A DNA stretch of 64,000 nucleotides from Ruminococcaceae bacterium UBA1375 (GTDB taxonomy: Bacteria; Bacillota; Clostridia; Oscillospirales; Ruminococcaceae), in the NCBI GenBank assembly GCA_002305795.1, contig DBRF01000020.1, forward strand, positions 35,193 to 99,192, written 5' to 3'. Of this stretch, positions 35,368 through 44,649 are shown piece after piece. Under the pieces are notes generated by a model. It had not been told where the DNA came from. It made no database searches and saw nothing but the letters and a program-made list of their open reading frames with translations. Numbering within the stretch: position 1 is the first letter of the stretch; each line of letters opens with the position of its first letter. A program made the position numbers and the translations under genes.

Positions 35368-36639
35368 ATGGAGACCATGGCTCAGCTCGCTCTCCGGCTG
35401 GAGGGCATGACCCTATATACTCAAATCCGCAGCCTGCCCCCGGTGGCGGCCCTGCTTTCTCTGTGGAAGGAGACCCAAAAGTCCCAACCCGACTTTTCCA
35501 CCGCTTTGGAGCAGTACAGCCGGTTCTGCTCCCAGCTGTTTGCTCAGGAGGAATCCGGGAGTTTCCCAGACTATCTCTTTGACCGGGTGTTACAGGACGA
35601 AAACATCTTCACCCTTTCCTGCGCCCGGGGACAGTTTGATTCCCTGCCCTCCCTGCTCAAGCAGGCGTCGGCCTACGATTTAGACGCCTGCTGGCAGCTG
35701 AGCCGCCTCCAGCCTGGTCAGGTAAAGGAGCTTTTGGCCCAGACCTTCCCGGCTCAGAAGGAGCTCATCGGCGCTTTGGCGGAGTTCTGCCCGGAGCACT
35801 GCCGGTACCAGCCCTTGGAGCGGTGGGGGGAGCATCTGGCTTCCTTTGCCGACCACCACGCCAAAAACGGGGTGGGGGTGTACTGCAAATACTACGCCTT
35901 TGCCTTGGAGGAGGGAAAGATCGTGCCGGTGAAGCAGTTCCACGCCGCCCCCCTCTCCGCTTTGAAGAAGTACGAGGCCCAGAAGCAGAAGCTGCTGGAC
36001 AACACCCTCAGCTTTCTCCACGGCCAGCACGCCCACCATGTGCTGCTTTACGGAGATCGGGGCACCGGGAAATCCACTTCGGTGCGGGCCCTGCTCCACG
36101 ACTACCATCAGATGGGGCTGCGGATGATTCAGATTTCCAAGGAGGACATCGGCTCCCTGGCGGGGGTGCTGCGGACCATCCGGCCCCTGCCCTTAAAGTT
36201 CATCCTCTTTATCGACGACTTGACCTTTGAGGAAAGCGACGCCAACTTCAATACCTTAAAGGCAGTGCTGGAAGGCAGCCTGTCGGGGATGCCGGACAAC
36301 GCCTTGATTTACGCCACCACCAACCGGCGGCATTTGATTAAGGAAACCTTCACCAGCCGGGAGGGCAGCGAAATCCACGCCAGCGACACCCGGGACGAGG
36401 CCGCCAGCCTCTCCGACCGGTTCGGCCTGGTGCTCACCTACATGAAGCCCACTCCCCAGGAGTACGCCGACATTGTGCTGGCCCTGGCCGCCGACCGGGG
36501 CATTCAGCTGGATGAAGAAACCATTCGTCAGGGGGCCAACCGCTTTGCCACCCGGAAGGGCAGCCGCAGCGGACGGGTGGCCCGGCAGTATGTGGACCAG
36601 CTGGAAAGCCGTTTGGCCATGGGCCTGGATGCGGAATAA
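35368..36639 (+). CDS. AAA-type ATPase, DUF815 family
   Basis: The 423-aa protein has an N-terminal helical part (1-200) and an AAA domain with Walker A GDRGTGKST, Walker B FILFIDDLTFEE and sensor-like YATTNRRHLI. The combination matches DUF815, a family of AAA ATPases with unknown substrate in Firmicutes and Proteobacteria. It is followed after 12 bp by a membrane-anchored protein and then a cell-wall amidase, so a role at the cell envelope is possible but unproven. Confidence 0.85.
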   Translation: METMAQLALRLEGMTLYTQIRSLPPVAALLSLWKETQKSQPDFSTALEQYSRFCSQLFAQEESGSFPDYLFDRVLQDENIFTLSCARGQFDSLPSLLKQASAYDLDACWQLSRLQPGQVKELLAQTFPAQKELIGALAEFCPEHCRYQPLERWGEHLASFADHHAKNGVGVYCKYYAFALEEGKIVPVKQFHAAPLSALKKYEAQKQKLLDNTLSFLHGQHAHHVLLYGDRGTGKSTSVRALLHDYHQMGLRMIQISKEDIGSLAGVLRTIRPLPLKFILFIDDLTFEESDANFNTLKAVLEGSLSGMPDNALIYATTNRRHLIKETFTSREGSEIHASDTRDEAASLSDRFGLVLTYMKPTPQEYADIVLALAADRGIQLDEETIRQGANRFATRKGSRSGRVARQYVDQLESRLAMGLDAE

Positions 36640-36651
36640 GGGGGAAACGCC

Positions 36652-37230
36652 ATGGCAAAGTGGAAATTCAATCCCAAATACCGTTGGCTGGTGATCTGTC
36701 TGTGTATGCTGGCGGCGCTGATTGTGCTGTTTGTCCTGTTTGGGGTGCGGCTGTTCAGCCAGACGGAACTGGAACCGGAGCGGCGTCTGGAAGCCCCGGA
36801 CTACCCGGTGGTGGTGGGGAGCATCACCCTGGAGCAGAAGCCGGAAAACATCATTGCTTTGGATGATACTGTGGTCCAGTCCCTGCTCCAGCTGAAGTTG
36901 GAGGACTGCATTATCGGGGTGGGGGACGACACCCAGGCGACCCCCGGCATGAAGGCCACCAATCACTTGGGCTCTTCCCACAACCCGGACTATAATGCCA
37001 TCCTCAGCTTTTCCGATGCCCTTTTGATTACCACTGAGAGCATCCCCTCGGGGGAGATGGCCCAGCTTTCTGCGAAAAACATCCAAGTGCTGGTGCTGAC
37101 GGCGGCAGACGAGGGAGGCGACGGGTACTACACCACCCTGCTCAAGCTCTGGGGCAACTACCCCGATGAGCTTGAGGAAACTACCTCTTCCACCGAAAGC
37201 AGTTTGTCCCAGGCCCAGCCGGCGGCATAA
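36652..37230 (+). CDS. Membrane-anchored extracytoplasmic protein, possibly substrate-binding fold
   Basis: A 192-aa protein with an N-terminal membrane anchor (about 12-35) and an outside domain. The stretch RIxx-like PENIIALDDTVVQSLLQL ... LEDCIIGVGDDTQ resembles the first lobe of BtuF/FhuD-type binding proteins, but the chain is too short for both lobes. The tail is Ser/Thr/Glu-rich. There is no transporter gene nearby, so it may sense or present a ligand. Family assignment is tentative. Confidence 0.65.
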   Translation: MAKWKFNPKYRWLVICLCMLAALIVLFVLFGVRLFSQTELEPERRLEAPDYPVVVGSITLEQKPENIIALDDTVVQSLLQLKLEDCIIGVGDDTQATPGMKATNHLGSSHNPDYNAILSFSDALLITTESIPSGEMAQLSAKNIQVLVLTAADEGGDGYYTTLLKLWGNYPDELEETTSSTESSLSQAQPAA

Positions 37231-37266
37231 ATCCCAGAAGTATTTTTGAACCCAAGGAGTATCAAT

Positions 37267-38055
37267 ATGGCAAAACAAAAACGCCGTCTTCGGCCCTGGG
37301 TGCCGGTTGCAGCCCTCTTTCTCATCGGTATGCTGATGGCGGGACTGGTGGCGGTGGGGGTCTGGGCGGTGAGCCAGGCGGATCTGTCCGGCGGGCGGGA
37401 TCTGGAACTGAAAACCTATTCCAACTTTTACGGCGGCACCGGGGAAGCTCCTCTCTACACCGTCTGCGTGGACGCCGGTCACGGCGGGGAGGACAGCGGT
37501 GCGGTGAGCTACGACACCCAGCGGGTGGAAAAGACGGACAACCTCACCTTTGCTTTGCTGCTGCGGCAGGAGCTGCGGGAAATCGGCATCGGGGTGGTGA
37601 TGACCCGCACCGACGACACCACCCTGTCCTTGGAGCAGCGGGTCAATACCGCCCAGGCCAACCAGTGCGATTTGTACATCTGTGTCCACCGCAACAGCGG
37701 CAACGGGGTTACCGGCGGAGTGGAAATCTGGATTGACGACGACATGAACACCTGGGAAATGGCCCTGGGCAGCAACATTATGGCCCGGCTGGAACAGGTA
37801 GGCATCCAGGAAAACCTGGGGGTGAAGGGCGGCAGCGCCGGGGAAGAGGAAAACGTGGACTACTACGTCAACTCCCACACTACCATGCCCAGCTGCCTGC
37901 TGGAGCTGGGGTATATCGACAACGTGGAGGACAACAGCCTCTTTACCCGCTATCAGGTGCAGTATGCTCAGGCTACCGCCCAGGGCATTGCCGCCACCCT
38001 GGACCAGATGATTCAGGCGGGGGCGCTGGAAGACCGGCGGGACACCACCGAATAA
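37267..38055 (+). CDS. N-acetylmuramoyl-L-alanine amidase (Amidase_3)
   Basis: A 262-aa exported cell-wall hydrolase that cuts the bond between muramic acid and the stem peptide. It has an N-terminal membrane anchor (about 8-32) and the zinc-site motifs VDAGHGGEDSGA (His), the KTDNLTF region (Glu position shifted), HRNSGNG and LELGYIDN (Glu). The ATG at 37267 has AAGGAG upstream. It lies downstream of the anchored protein gene and is probably co-transcribed. Confidence 0.9.
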   Translation: MAKQKRRLRPWVPVAALFLIGMLMAGLVAVGVWAVSQADLSGGRDLELKTYSNFYGGTGEAPLYTVCVDAGHGGEDSGAVSYDTQRVEKTDNLTFALLLRQELREIGIGVVMTRTDDTTLSLEQRVNTAQANQCDLYICVHRNSGNGVTGGVEIWIDDDMNTWEMALGSNIMARLEQVGIQENLGVKGGSAGEEENVDYYVNSHTTMPSCLLELGYIDNVEDNSLFTRYQVQYAQATAQGIAATLDQMIQAGALEDRRDTTE

Positions 38056-38058
38056 AGC

Positions 38059-38096
38059 AAGCGGAGCGAACCGAAAAGGGAACGCTCCGCTTTTTG
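38059..38096. terminator. Terminator between convergent genes
   Basis: AAGCGGAGCG and CGCTCCGCTT form a 10-bp stem, followed by TTTTT on the plus strand. Confidence 0.85.
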
Positions 38097-38098
38097 CG

Positions 38099-38872
38099 TC
38101 AGTCTTCTGCTTGGGACAGGATTTTTTCTTCCGGCGGGCAGAGGTAATACCCGTGCTTTTTGCCTTTGCCCTTGTAGTCGATGGCGTGGACGGGGCAGCG
38201 GTGGATGCAGCCCAGGCAGAAGGAACAGTGGTTGGAAAACCGTACTTTCCCGCCGGTGAGGGCAATGTTGCCTACGGGACATTCCGCCGCACATTTCCCG
38301 CATCCCACGCAGGCGTCCGAGACGGTGAAGGCTTTGCTGCTCATCATAAAGTGGGAGAACCCCCAGTTCACCAAGCCGGAAAGCAGCCATCCCCCTTTGC
38401 TGGAAGAAGGGGGCAGGGCGTCCCCGGCGGCAATGGTTTGGGCGATTTGGTCCAGCCGGGGCAGAGCCTGCCGGAGGATGGAAAGGGCCTGGTTTTGATC
38501 GGGCATGGAAAAGGACACCAAAAAGTTATCCGGCATTACCACCCCCGCCATGCCCCGGTACTCCATCCCGGTTTTGGCCAGGATTTTTTGGATATAGCTT
38601 CCGGCGCCGCCGTAAGAAGCGCCCATGGTGACCACCAGATAGAGCTGGCGGCTGCCGGAAAATTCTCCTTGAGCCAAAAGCTCCTCCACCGGCTTGGGAA
38701 GCCGCCAGGCATAGATGGGGCAGACCACCACAAAGGGGGAGGCGGAGTGAAATTGAAGAGGCTGTTTGTTTCGGAACACCTGCCCCAGGGACACAGTTTG
38801 GTCCCCCAGGCGCTGTGCCAGCCGGCGTGCGGCAAACCGGCTGTTACCGGTGCCGGTAAAGTAAAGGATCAT
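38099..38872 (-). CDS. EFR1-type flavodoxin-ferredoxin fusion
   Basis: A 257-aa redox protein. The N-terminal flavodoxin-like domain begins MILYFTGTGNSRFAAR, an FMN-phosphate loop. The C-terminal part binds two 4Fe-4S clusters through CVGCGKCAAECPVG and CSFCLGCIHRCPVH. This EFR1 arrangement is common in anaerobic Firmicutes. Electron partners are unknown. It is a single gene with AAAGGAAGC upstream of the start. Confidence 0.9.
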   Translation of the reverse strand: MILYFTGTGNSRFAARRLAQRLGDQTVSLGQVFRNKQPLQFHSASPFVVVCPIYAWRLPKPVEELLAQGEFSGSRQLYLVVTMGASYGGAGSYIQKILAKTGMEYRGMAGVVMPDNFLVSFSMPDQNQALSILRQALPRLDQIAQTIAAGDALPPSSSKGGWLLSGLVNWGFSHFMMSSKAFTVSDACVGCGKCAAECPVGNIALTGGKVRFSNHCSFCLGCIHRCPVHAIDYKGKGKKHGYYLCPPEEKILSQAED

Positions 38873-38969
38873 AGGATGCTTCCTTTCTGAAGATGGTGGG
38901 AAACGGGTTTGTCTTTATGATAGCACAGCGGGGAAGGTTCGGCAAGGGAAGTTTTTACCCGGAAAAGAA

Positions 38970-38998
38970 TTGCCAACGGAGCCGGGGTGTAGTATAAT
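38970..38998 (+). promoter_or_regulatory. Promoter of the ddl-murI-argS gene group
   Basis: TTGCCA (38970-38975), 17-base spacer, TATAAT (38993-38998). Confidence 0.75.
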
Positions 38999-39046
38999 AA
39001 CTAGAAGCATACCCATTTCACAAAAGAAGATTTTGGGGGGTTAACA

Positions 39047-40099
39047 ATGGAAAAGAAAAACATTGCCGTGCTGTTTGGGGGCGTTTCCAGCGAGCACGCC
39101 ATTTCTCTGCTCAGCGCCGCCACGGTGCTGCGCAATCTGGATACCGAAAAGTTTAACGTCTATCCCGTGGGCATCACCCGGGACGGGGCGGTGTATTACT
39201 ACAAGGGGGACTACGACCGCATTGAGCATGACTGCTGGGAAAATGAGGAGTACCTCACCGACTGCGTCATCAGCTGCAACCGGCTCCACCGGGGCCTGAT
39301 TCTGCTGGACGCCGCCTATGACATCATTCCCATCGACTGCGTCATCCCGGTGCTTCACGGCAAAAACGGAGAGGACGGCACCGTCCAGGGCCTGCTTCAA
39401 ATGGCGGGGATTCCCTTTGTGGGCTGCGACACCATTTCCAGCGCCAACTGCATGGACAAGGAAATGACCCACATTATTTTGGAGCGGGCCGGGGTGCCCA
39501 TGGCCAAGTTTGTGGCCCTCCGCCGGGGAGACGACCTCTCCGCCAAGCTGGAGGAGATGGAACGGAAGCTGGGCTGGCCCATGTTTGTCAAGCCCGCCAA
39601 CGCCGGTTCCAGCGTGGGGGTCAGCAAGGCTTCCAATCGGGAGGAGCTGAAAAAGGGCATTGCCCTGGCCTTTGAGCAGGACAGCAAGGTGATTGTGGAA
39701 GAGACCATCGTGGGCAAAGAGGTGGAGTGTGCGGTGCTGGGCAACCAGAACCCCGACCCCTCTATGCCGGGGGAAATCCAGTCCGCCAATGAGTTTTACG
39801 ACTTTGAAGGGAAGTACGAAAACGCCGACAGCAAGCTGTTCATCCCTGCCCGGATTTCGGAAGAGGACACCAAAGCCCTCCGGGAACTGGCGGTGAAGGC
39901 TTACCGGGCCATGGGGTGCAGCGGGTTGAGCCGGGTAGACTTTTTCGTCACCGATCACGGCCCGGTGCTGAATGAAATCAACACCCTGCCGGGCTTTACC
40001 TCCATTTCCATGTATCCCAAGCTCCGCCAAGCGGGAGGACTTTCCATCCCCGCTTTGCTGGAGGAGCTGATTCGCTTGGCGGAAGAAGGGCGGGGATAA
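39047..40099 (+). CDS. ddl: D-alanine--D-alanine ligase
   Basis: The 350-aa ATP-grasp enzyme makes the D-Ala-D-Ala end of peptidoglycan precursors. Motifs: FGGVSSEHAISLLSA, VLHGKNGEDGTVQGLL, FVKPANAGSSVGVSKA, VEETIVGKEVECAVLG and NEINTLPGFTSISMYPKL. The active-site loop Y/F residue should be checked before predicting D-Ala versus D-Lac preference. It is followed by murI after 2 bp, so two D-amino-acid steps of wall synthesis are coupled. Confidence 0.95.
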   Translation: MEKKNIAVLFGGVSSEHAISLLSAATVLRNLDTEKFNVYPVGITRDGAVYYYKGDYDRIEHDCWENEEYLTDCVISCNRLHRGLILLDAAYDIIPIDCVIPVLHGKNGEDGTVQGLLQMAGIPFVGCDTISSANCMDKEMTHIILERAGVPMAKFVALRRGDDLSAKLEEMERKLGWPMFVKPANAGSSVGVSKASNREELKKGIALAFEQDSKVIVEETIVGKEVECAVLGNQNPDPSMPGEIQSANEFYDFEGKYENADSKLFIPARISEEDTKALRELAVKAYRAMGCSGLSRVDFFVTDHGPVLNEINTLPGFTSISMYPKLRQAGGLSIPALLEELIRLAEEGRG

Positions 40100-40101
40100 G
40101 G

Positions 40102-40914
40102 ATGGATAACCGCCCCATTGGAATCTTTGATTCCGGCATCGGCGGGCTCACCGCCTTTAAAAAGGTACGCCAGCTTATGCCAAATGAGAACATCATCTAT
40201 TTTGGAGACACCTCCCGGGTGCCTTACGGCGGGCGCAGCAGCGACACCATCAAGCAGTACGCCGCTCAGGATATTCGCTTTCTGCTGAGCCATCAGGTGA
40301 AGATGATCGTCATTGCCTGTGGCACTGTCAGCGCCAACCTGCCCCCCATTTTGCAGCAGCTTAGCGTCCCCTACACCGGGGTGCTGCAACCGGCGGTGGA
40401 GGCGGCCTGCCGGGCCACCAAAACCAGGCGCATCGGCATTTTGGCCACCGCCGCCACCATCCGCAGCTGCGCCTATGAAAAAGCCATCTTTGAAATTCTG
40501 CCTGACGCCATGCTGGTGCCCAAGGCCTGCCCCATGTTTGTGCCTTTGGTGGAAAACGGCTACATTCAAAAAGACTGCACCGTTACCCGGATGATCGCCG
40601 AAGAATACCTGACCCCCTTGAAGGAAGCGGAGGTGGACACCATTATTCTGGGCTGCACCCACTATCCTGTCATCAAGGAGCTGATTGGGGATTTGGTGGG
40701 GCCGGATGTCACCCTCATTGATTCCGGCAAGGAAGCCGCCCGGTGCACCCAAAGCTATTTAGAGGAAAAGGGCCTGCGCACCCACCGCACCGAGCCGGGG
40801 GCCAGCCACTTCTTTGTCTCCGACACGGTGGACAGCTTTGCCGCCACCGCCCGGATTTTCCTGGGCAGGGACATTGGCAGGGACGCCAGCCACATCGACA
40901 TCAACCAATACTGA
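40102..40914 (+). CDS. murI: Glutamate racemase
   Basis: The 270-aa enzyme makes D-glutamate for peptidoglycan. The two catalytic Cys are seen in IACGTVSAN and LGCTHYPV, and the N terminus has GIFDSGIGGLTAFK. The canonical CNTAS around the first Cys is CGTVS here, a common variant. It starts 2 bp after ddl. Confidence 0.95.
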   Translation: MDNRPIGIFDSGIGGLTAFKKVRQLMPNENIIYFGDTSRVPYGGRSSDTIKQYAAQDIRFLLSHQVKMIVIACGTVSANLPPILQQLSVPYTGVLQPAVEAACRATKTRRIGILATAATIRSCAYEKAIFEILPDAMLVPKACPMFVPLVENGYIQKDCTVTRMIAEEYLTPLKEAEVDTIILGCTHYPVIKELIGDLVGPDVTLIDSGKEAARCTQSYLEEKGLRTHRTEPGASHFFVSDTVDSFAATARIFLGRDIGRDASHIDINQY

Positions 40915-40930
40915 AAAGGAGCAAACCGCT

Positions 40931-41404
40931 TTGAAACAAACGGGACAGGACGTTTCCATCTGCATCCGCACCCAGACGGTGGTGGACGGAGAAGAGGAGA
41001 CCACTGAACTTTTTACCCAGGGACGGTACTACGAAAAAAACGGCAGTTGGTACATCACCTACGAGGAAACCGAAACCACCGGTTATGAGGGCTGCCGCAC
41101 CACCCTGCGGGTGCAGGACCATCAGGTGAGCCTGATCCGCCAGGGGGACTACCGTTCCCGGCTGGTGGTGGAGGAGAACCAGCGCAACATCGGCTACTAC
41201 GCCACCCCGGTGGGGGAATTGATGATTGGGGTTTCCGCCAGGGAAGTGGTCAACCGGCTCACCCCCTTTGGGGGGACGTTGGAGTTTTCCTACGCCCTGG
41301 ACCTCAACGCCAGCCTGCTCAGTGACAACCGAATTACCATCCAGGTTTCCCTGCCGGAGATCGACACCCAGGTAAACCTGCAAACAGGGGAGAGAACAGA
41401 ATGA
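40931..41404 (+). CDS. DUF1934 (YwiB-like) protein
   Basis: A 157-aa beta-rich protein of the DUF1934 family (lipocalin-like barrel) that is found directly upstream of argS in Bacillus (ywiB-argS), as here. The TTG at 40931 is chosen for AAAAGGAG about 9 bases before it; the longer frame upstream overlaps murI in another frame. It overlaps argS by 4 bp (ATGA). Function unknown. Confidence 0.85.
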   Translation: MKQTGQDVSICIRTQTVVDGEEETTELFTQGRYYEKNGSWYITYEETETTGYEGCRTTLRVQDHQVSLIRQGDYRSRLVVEENQRNIGYYATPVGELMIGVSAREVVNRLTPFGGTLEFSYALDLNASLLSDNRITIQVSLPEIDTQVNLQTGERTE

Positions 41405-43092
41405 AGGATATTATCCAACAAACCAAACAGGAAGTGGAATTTTTAGTCAAGGAGGCTCTGGGCCGGGCCGTGGCCAAGGGGACTTTGCCCGCCGAGCCCA
41501 TTCCCGCTTTTACCGTAGAAGTGCCTGCCGACACCAAAAACGGGGACTTTGCCTGCAACGCCGCCATGGTCAGCGCCCGGGCCTTCCACAAGGCCCCCCG
41601 GCAGATCGCCCAGGCCATTGAGGAAGAGCTGGTGCTGGAAGGCAGCCCCTTTGTGAAGATGGAGGTGGCGGGTCCTGGGTTTTTGAACTTCTTTGTGTCC
41701 CAGGACTGGTTTGCAAACATTGTGAAAGCCGTTCAGGACCAGGGCAAGGACTACGGCCGCACCGATTTGGGCAAGGGCAAAAAGGTGATGGTGGAGTTTG
41801 TTTCCGCCAATCCCACCGGCCCCATGCACATCGGCAACGCCCGTGGGGGCGCCATCGGGGACTGCCTGGCAAGCGTGCTGGAAGCCGCCGGGTACGATGT
41901 GACAAGAGAGTTTTACATCAACGACGCCGGCAATCAGATTCACAAATTCGGCGTGTCCCTGTCGGTGCGGTACCAGCAGATTTTCCTGGGAGAAGAAGCG
42001 GCACCCCTGCCGGAGGACGCCTACCAAGGCGCCGATATTATGGAGCACGCCAAGAATTACGCCGACCTGCACGGGGACGCTTTGATGAGCGTTTCCGAAG
42101 AAGAGCGGCAGCAGGCGCTGGTGGACTACGCCCTGCCCTTGAACATCGAAGGGCTGAAGCGGGATTTGGCCCGGTATCGGATTTACTACGACGTGTGGTT
42201 TAAGGAATCCACTCTTCATGAAAGCGGGGCGGTGCAGCAGGCCATCGACCTGCTGACCCAGCGGGGGTACACCTATGAGCAGGACGGCACCCTGTTCTAC
42301 AAAGCCACCGCCATGGGCCAGGATAAGGACGATGTGCTGGTGCGCAGCAACGGGATTCCCACCTACTTTGCCGCCGACATCGCCTACCACTACAACAAGT
42401 TTGCCGTCCGGGGCTTTGACAAGGTAATCAACATCTGGGGCGCCGACCACCACGGCCATGTGGCCCGGCTGCAAGGGGCCATGGATGCCATCGGTCTGGA
42501 CGGACGGAAGCTGGACGTTGTGCTGATGCAGCTGGTGAAGCTGATGCGGGAGGGCAAGCCCGTTCGGGTGAGCAAGCGCACCGGCAAGTCCATCACCCTG
42601 GCCACCCTGCTGGACGAAGTACCCATCGACGCTGCCCGGTTCTTCTTCAACCAGCGGGAGCCTGCCAGCCAGATGGAATTTGATTTGGATTTGGCGGTGG
42701 AGCAGTCCAGCCAGAACCCGGTGTACTATGTCCAATACGCCCACGCCCGGATTTGCAGCATCTTTGCCGGATTGGAAGGCAAGGGCATAACCTATGCCCC
42801 GGAGCAGGGGGACTTAAATTTGCTTACCGCTCCGGAAGAACGGGAGCTGATTCGCTATCTGGCTACGCTGCCGGGTGAAATCAACGGGGCGGCCAAGGCC
42901 TACGACCCCGCCCGGATTACCCGGTACAGCATTGAGCTGGCCACCCTGTTTCACAAATTCTACAACGCCTGCCGGGTGCAGACCCAGGACAACGCCCTGA
43001 CCCAGGCCCGGCTGCTGCTGTGCGGCTGCGTGCGCCAGGTGCTGTGCAATGTGCTGGATATGTTGAAGATTGACCACCCGGAACGTATGTAA
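41401..43092 (+). CDS. argS: Arginyl-tRNA synthetase
   Basis: The 563-aa class I synthetase charges tRNA-Arg. It has the N-terminal Add-1 domain, SANPTGPMHIGNARGG (HIGH motif as HIGN), INIWGADHHGHV, and the C-terminal DALR anticodon-binding domain ending in a Met. It is translationally coupled to the DUF1934 gene. Confidence 0.97.
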   Translation: MKDIIQQTKQEVEFLVKEALGRAVAKGTLPAEPIPAFTVEVPADTKNGDFACNAAMVSARAFHKAPRQIAQAIEEELVLEGSPFVKMEVAGPGFLNFFVSQDWFANIVKAVQDQGKDYGRTDLGKGKKVMVEFVSANPTGPMHIGNARGGAIGDCLASVLEAAGYDVTREFYINDAGNQIHKFGVSLSVRYQQIFLGEEAAPLPEDAYQGADIMEHAKNYADLHGDALMSVSEEERQQALVDYALPLNIEGLKRDLARYRIYYDVWFKESTLHESGAVQQAIDLLTQRGYTYEQDGTLFYKATAMGQDKDDVLVRSNGIPTYFAADIAYHYNKFAVRGFDKVINIWGADHHGHVARLQGAMDAIGLDGRKLDVVLMQLVKLMREGKPVRVSKRTGKSITLATLLDEVPIDAARFFFNQREPASQMEFDLDLAVEQSSQNPVYYVQYAHARICSIFAGLEGKGITYAPEQGDLNLLTAPEERELIRYLATLPGEINGAAKAYDPARITRYSIELATLFHKFYNACRVQTQDNALTQARLLLCGCVRQVLCNVLDMLKIDHPERM

Positions 43093-43108
43093 GGAGTAAG
43101 GGAAGATC

Positions 43109-44302
43109 ATGGATATCGACCTATGGAGTCCCCGGCTGGTGGCGGGATTTTCTGCGGGAGAAGACAGCGAATTTCCCCCCAGCCGGGACGCCATGCTGGC
43201 ACGGCTCTGCCGAGCTAAACGCCTGGGGGCGGGGATTTTGGCCACCCCCACCGGCCACGCCTCCCAGGTGCTGCTGAAACAAGCGGGGCTGGAGGGGCAG
43301 ATGGAAGAGATTAACGCCGCCCTGACCCAGCTCACCCGGCAGGCTGCCGGAAGCGACGGCTTGGTGGCGGGGACCTTAGCCCCCGCCGGGCTGGAACTGG
43401 AACCTTTCGGGGAGACCAGCTTCACCGAGCTGATGGCAGTTTACCGCAGCCAGGGAAGCTGCTTGGCCAAGGCCGGGGCGGACTGCTTTTTGGTGGAGAC
43501 CTCCAGTGCCCTGCAATACGCCCGGTGCGCGGTGCTGGCCCTAAGAAAGCTGAAACTGCCCATCCTCGCTTCGGTGCGCCTGGAGCGGGACGGGGAGCTG
43601 CAGCACGGCGGTTCCGCCCTCAACGCCTTGACGGTACTGCAAGCGTTGGGAGTGTCCGCCTTTGGACTGCGGGGGGAGTACGACCGGGAAGAGCTGGAAG
43701 AGATGGTGGCACAGCTGGCCCAGATGGCCAGGGTGCCCTTGATGGTGCAGCCTGCCAAGTACCGGATGGAGGGGGAGGATCTCTGCCCCCTGACCCAAGG
43801 GGAGCTGGAAGCCCACTGCCACCGGCTGCTGGAACTGGGGGCCACCCTGCTGTACTGCGCCACCGGCGGGGAACGGCTGGCGGTGCCTGCCGGGGCAGTA
43901 AAGGAGTACGGCGAAACCGGCTCACAGCACCATCCCGCCCAAAGCGACCCGGACCAGGTAGTGCTGGCGGACGCCTGGGAGATCTACGACATGGACTACG
44001 ACCGGTTGGAACTGGGCCCGCCCCTGCCCTGCACGGCGGACATGAGCGAAGTGCTGATGCAGCAGCAGCTGGGGGGATTTGATGTGGTGCGGATTGAGAT
44101 CAACTCTCCGGAGGACGCCCAGGACTTTGCCCAGAACGAATACATGGCCCATCTGCCGGTGTGTTTTCTTTCCCACGATGAGATTAGTTTGAAGCTGGCG
44201 CTGATGCTGTATAACGGCATTGCGCTGGTGGATTCCCAGTCCAGTTTGCCTAGGAAGACGCTGGAGAAGATTGCGGCGAAGTATGGGGCGATTGTATATT
44301 AA
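43109..44302 (+). CDS. Homocysteine S-methyltransferase-like barrel protein with altered zinc motif
   Basis: A 397-aa protein whose first 280 residues resemble the Hcy-methyltransferase barrel: LMAVYRSQGSCLAKAGADCFLVETSSALQ-type region and LPILASVRLERDGELQHGG. The usual zinc-binding GGCC/Cys pair near the end of the barrel reads LYCATGGERL, so normal methyl transfer is doubtful. The last 110 residues have no domain I recognise. It follows argS by 16 bp. Its stop codon lies in the outer end of a repeat element. Confidence 0.6.
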   Translation: MDIDLWSPRLVAGFSAGEDSEFPPSRDAMLARLCRAKRLGAGILATPTGHASQVLLKQAGLEGQMEEINAALTQLTRQAAGSDGLVAGTLAPAGLELEPFGETSFTELMAVYRSQGSCLAKAGADCFLVETSSALQYARCAVLALRKLKLPILASVRLERDGELQHGGSALNALTVLQALGVSAFGLRGEYDREELEEMVAQLAQMARVPLMVQPAKYRMEGEDLCPLTQGELEAHCHRLLELGATLLYCATGGERLAVPAGAVKEYGETGSQHHPAQSDPDQVVLADAWEIYDMDYDRLELGPPLPCTADMSEVLMQQQLGGFDVVRIEINSPEDAQDFAQNEYMAHLPVCFLSHDEISLKLALMLYNGIALVDSQSSLPRKTLEKIAAKYGAIVY

Positions 44303-44590
44303 AGTTTAGGTCCAGCTTTTTCAAAGGCTGGCAGGGGTGCAGGGGACAGAGTCCCCGCAAACAATCCTTAAAAGTTTTCAAGGGTCTTAGGCCGACAGGT
44401 ACGCCTTTGGCGGCCTGTCCAAGTCCGCTCTTTGCGGTCGGTGGGAATGACCGCAATTTTGCTTCGCAAAAACCGAGCGAACTTGCTGCAATCCTGTAGC
44501 CCAGCTGGTGGATGCCGGAAACGGAATCCACCCGGCGATGCTGCCGAAGGCAGCCAGACGGGTCAAGCCCGGAATCCTTTTTCAACTTAA
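44300..44590 (+). repeat. Left arm of an inverted-repeat cassette (44300-45741)
   Basis: It starts at the stop codon 44300-44302 with TAAAGTTTAGGTCCAGC. It continues with the hairpin, GTGCAGGGGACAGAGTCCCC, then a 120-bp core (about 44390-44518: GCCGACAGGTACGCC ... AATTTTGCTTCGCAAAAACC ... GCTGGTGGATGCCGGA) that is nearly identical, in inverse orientation, to the arm at 45461-45741. Confidence 0.88.
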
Positions 44591-44599
44591 AACAAAAGT

Positions 44600-44642
44600 A
44601 AAACCAGGACAGCTTCAATCGCCGTTCCTGGTTTTGTTTTCG
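44600..44642 (+). terminator. Terminator inside the left end of the cassette
   Basis: AAAACCAGGA and TCCTGGTTTT form the stem, followed by GTTTTCGG. Confidence 0.75.
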
Positions 44643-44649
44643 GAAAAAA

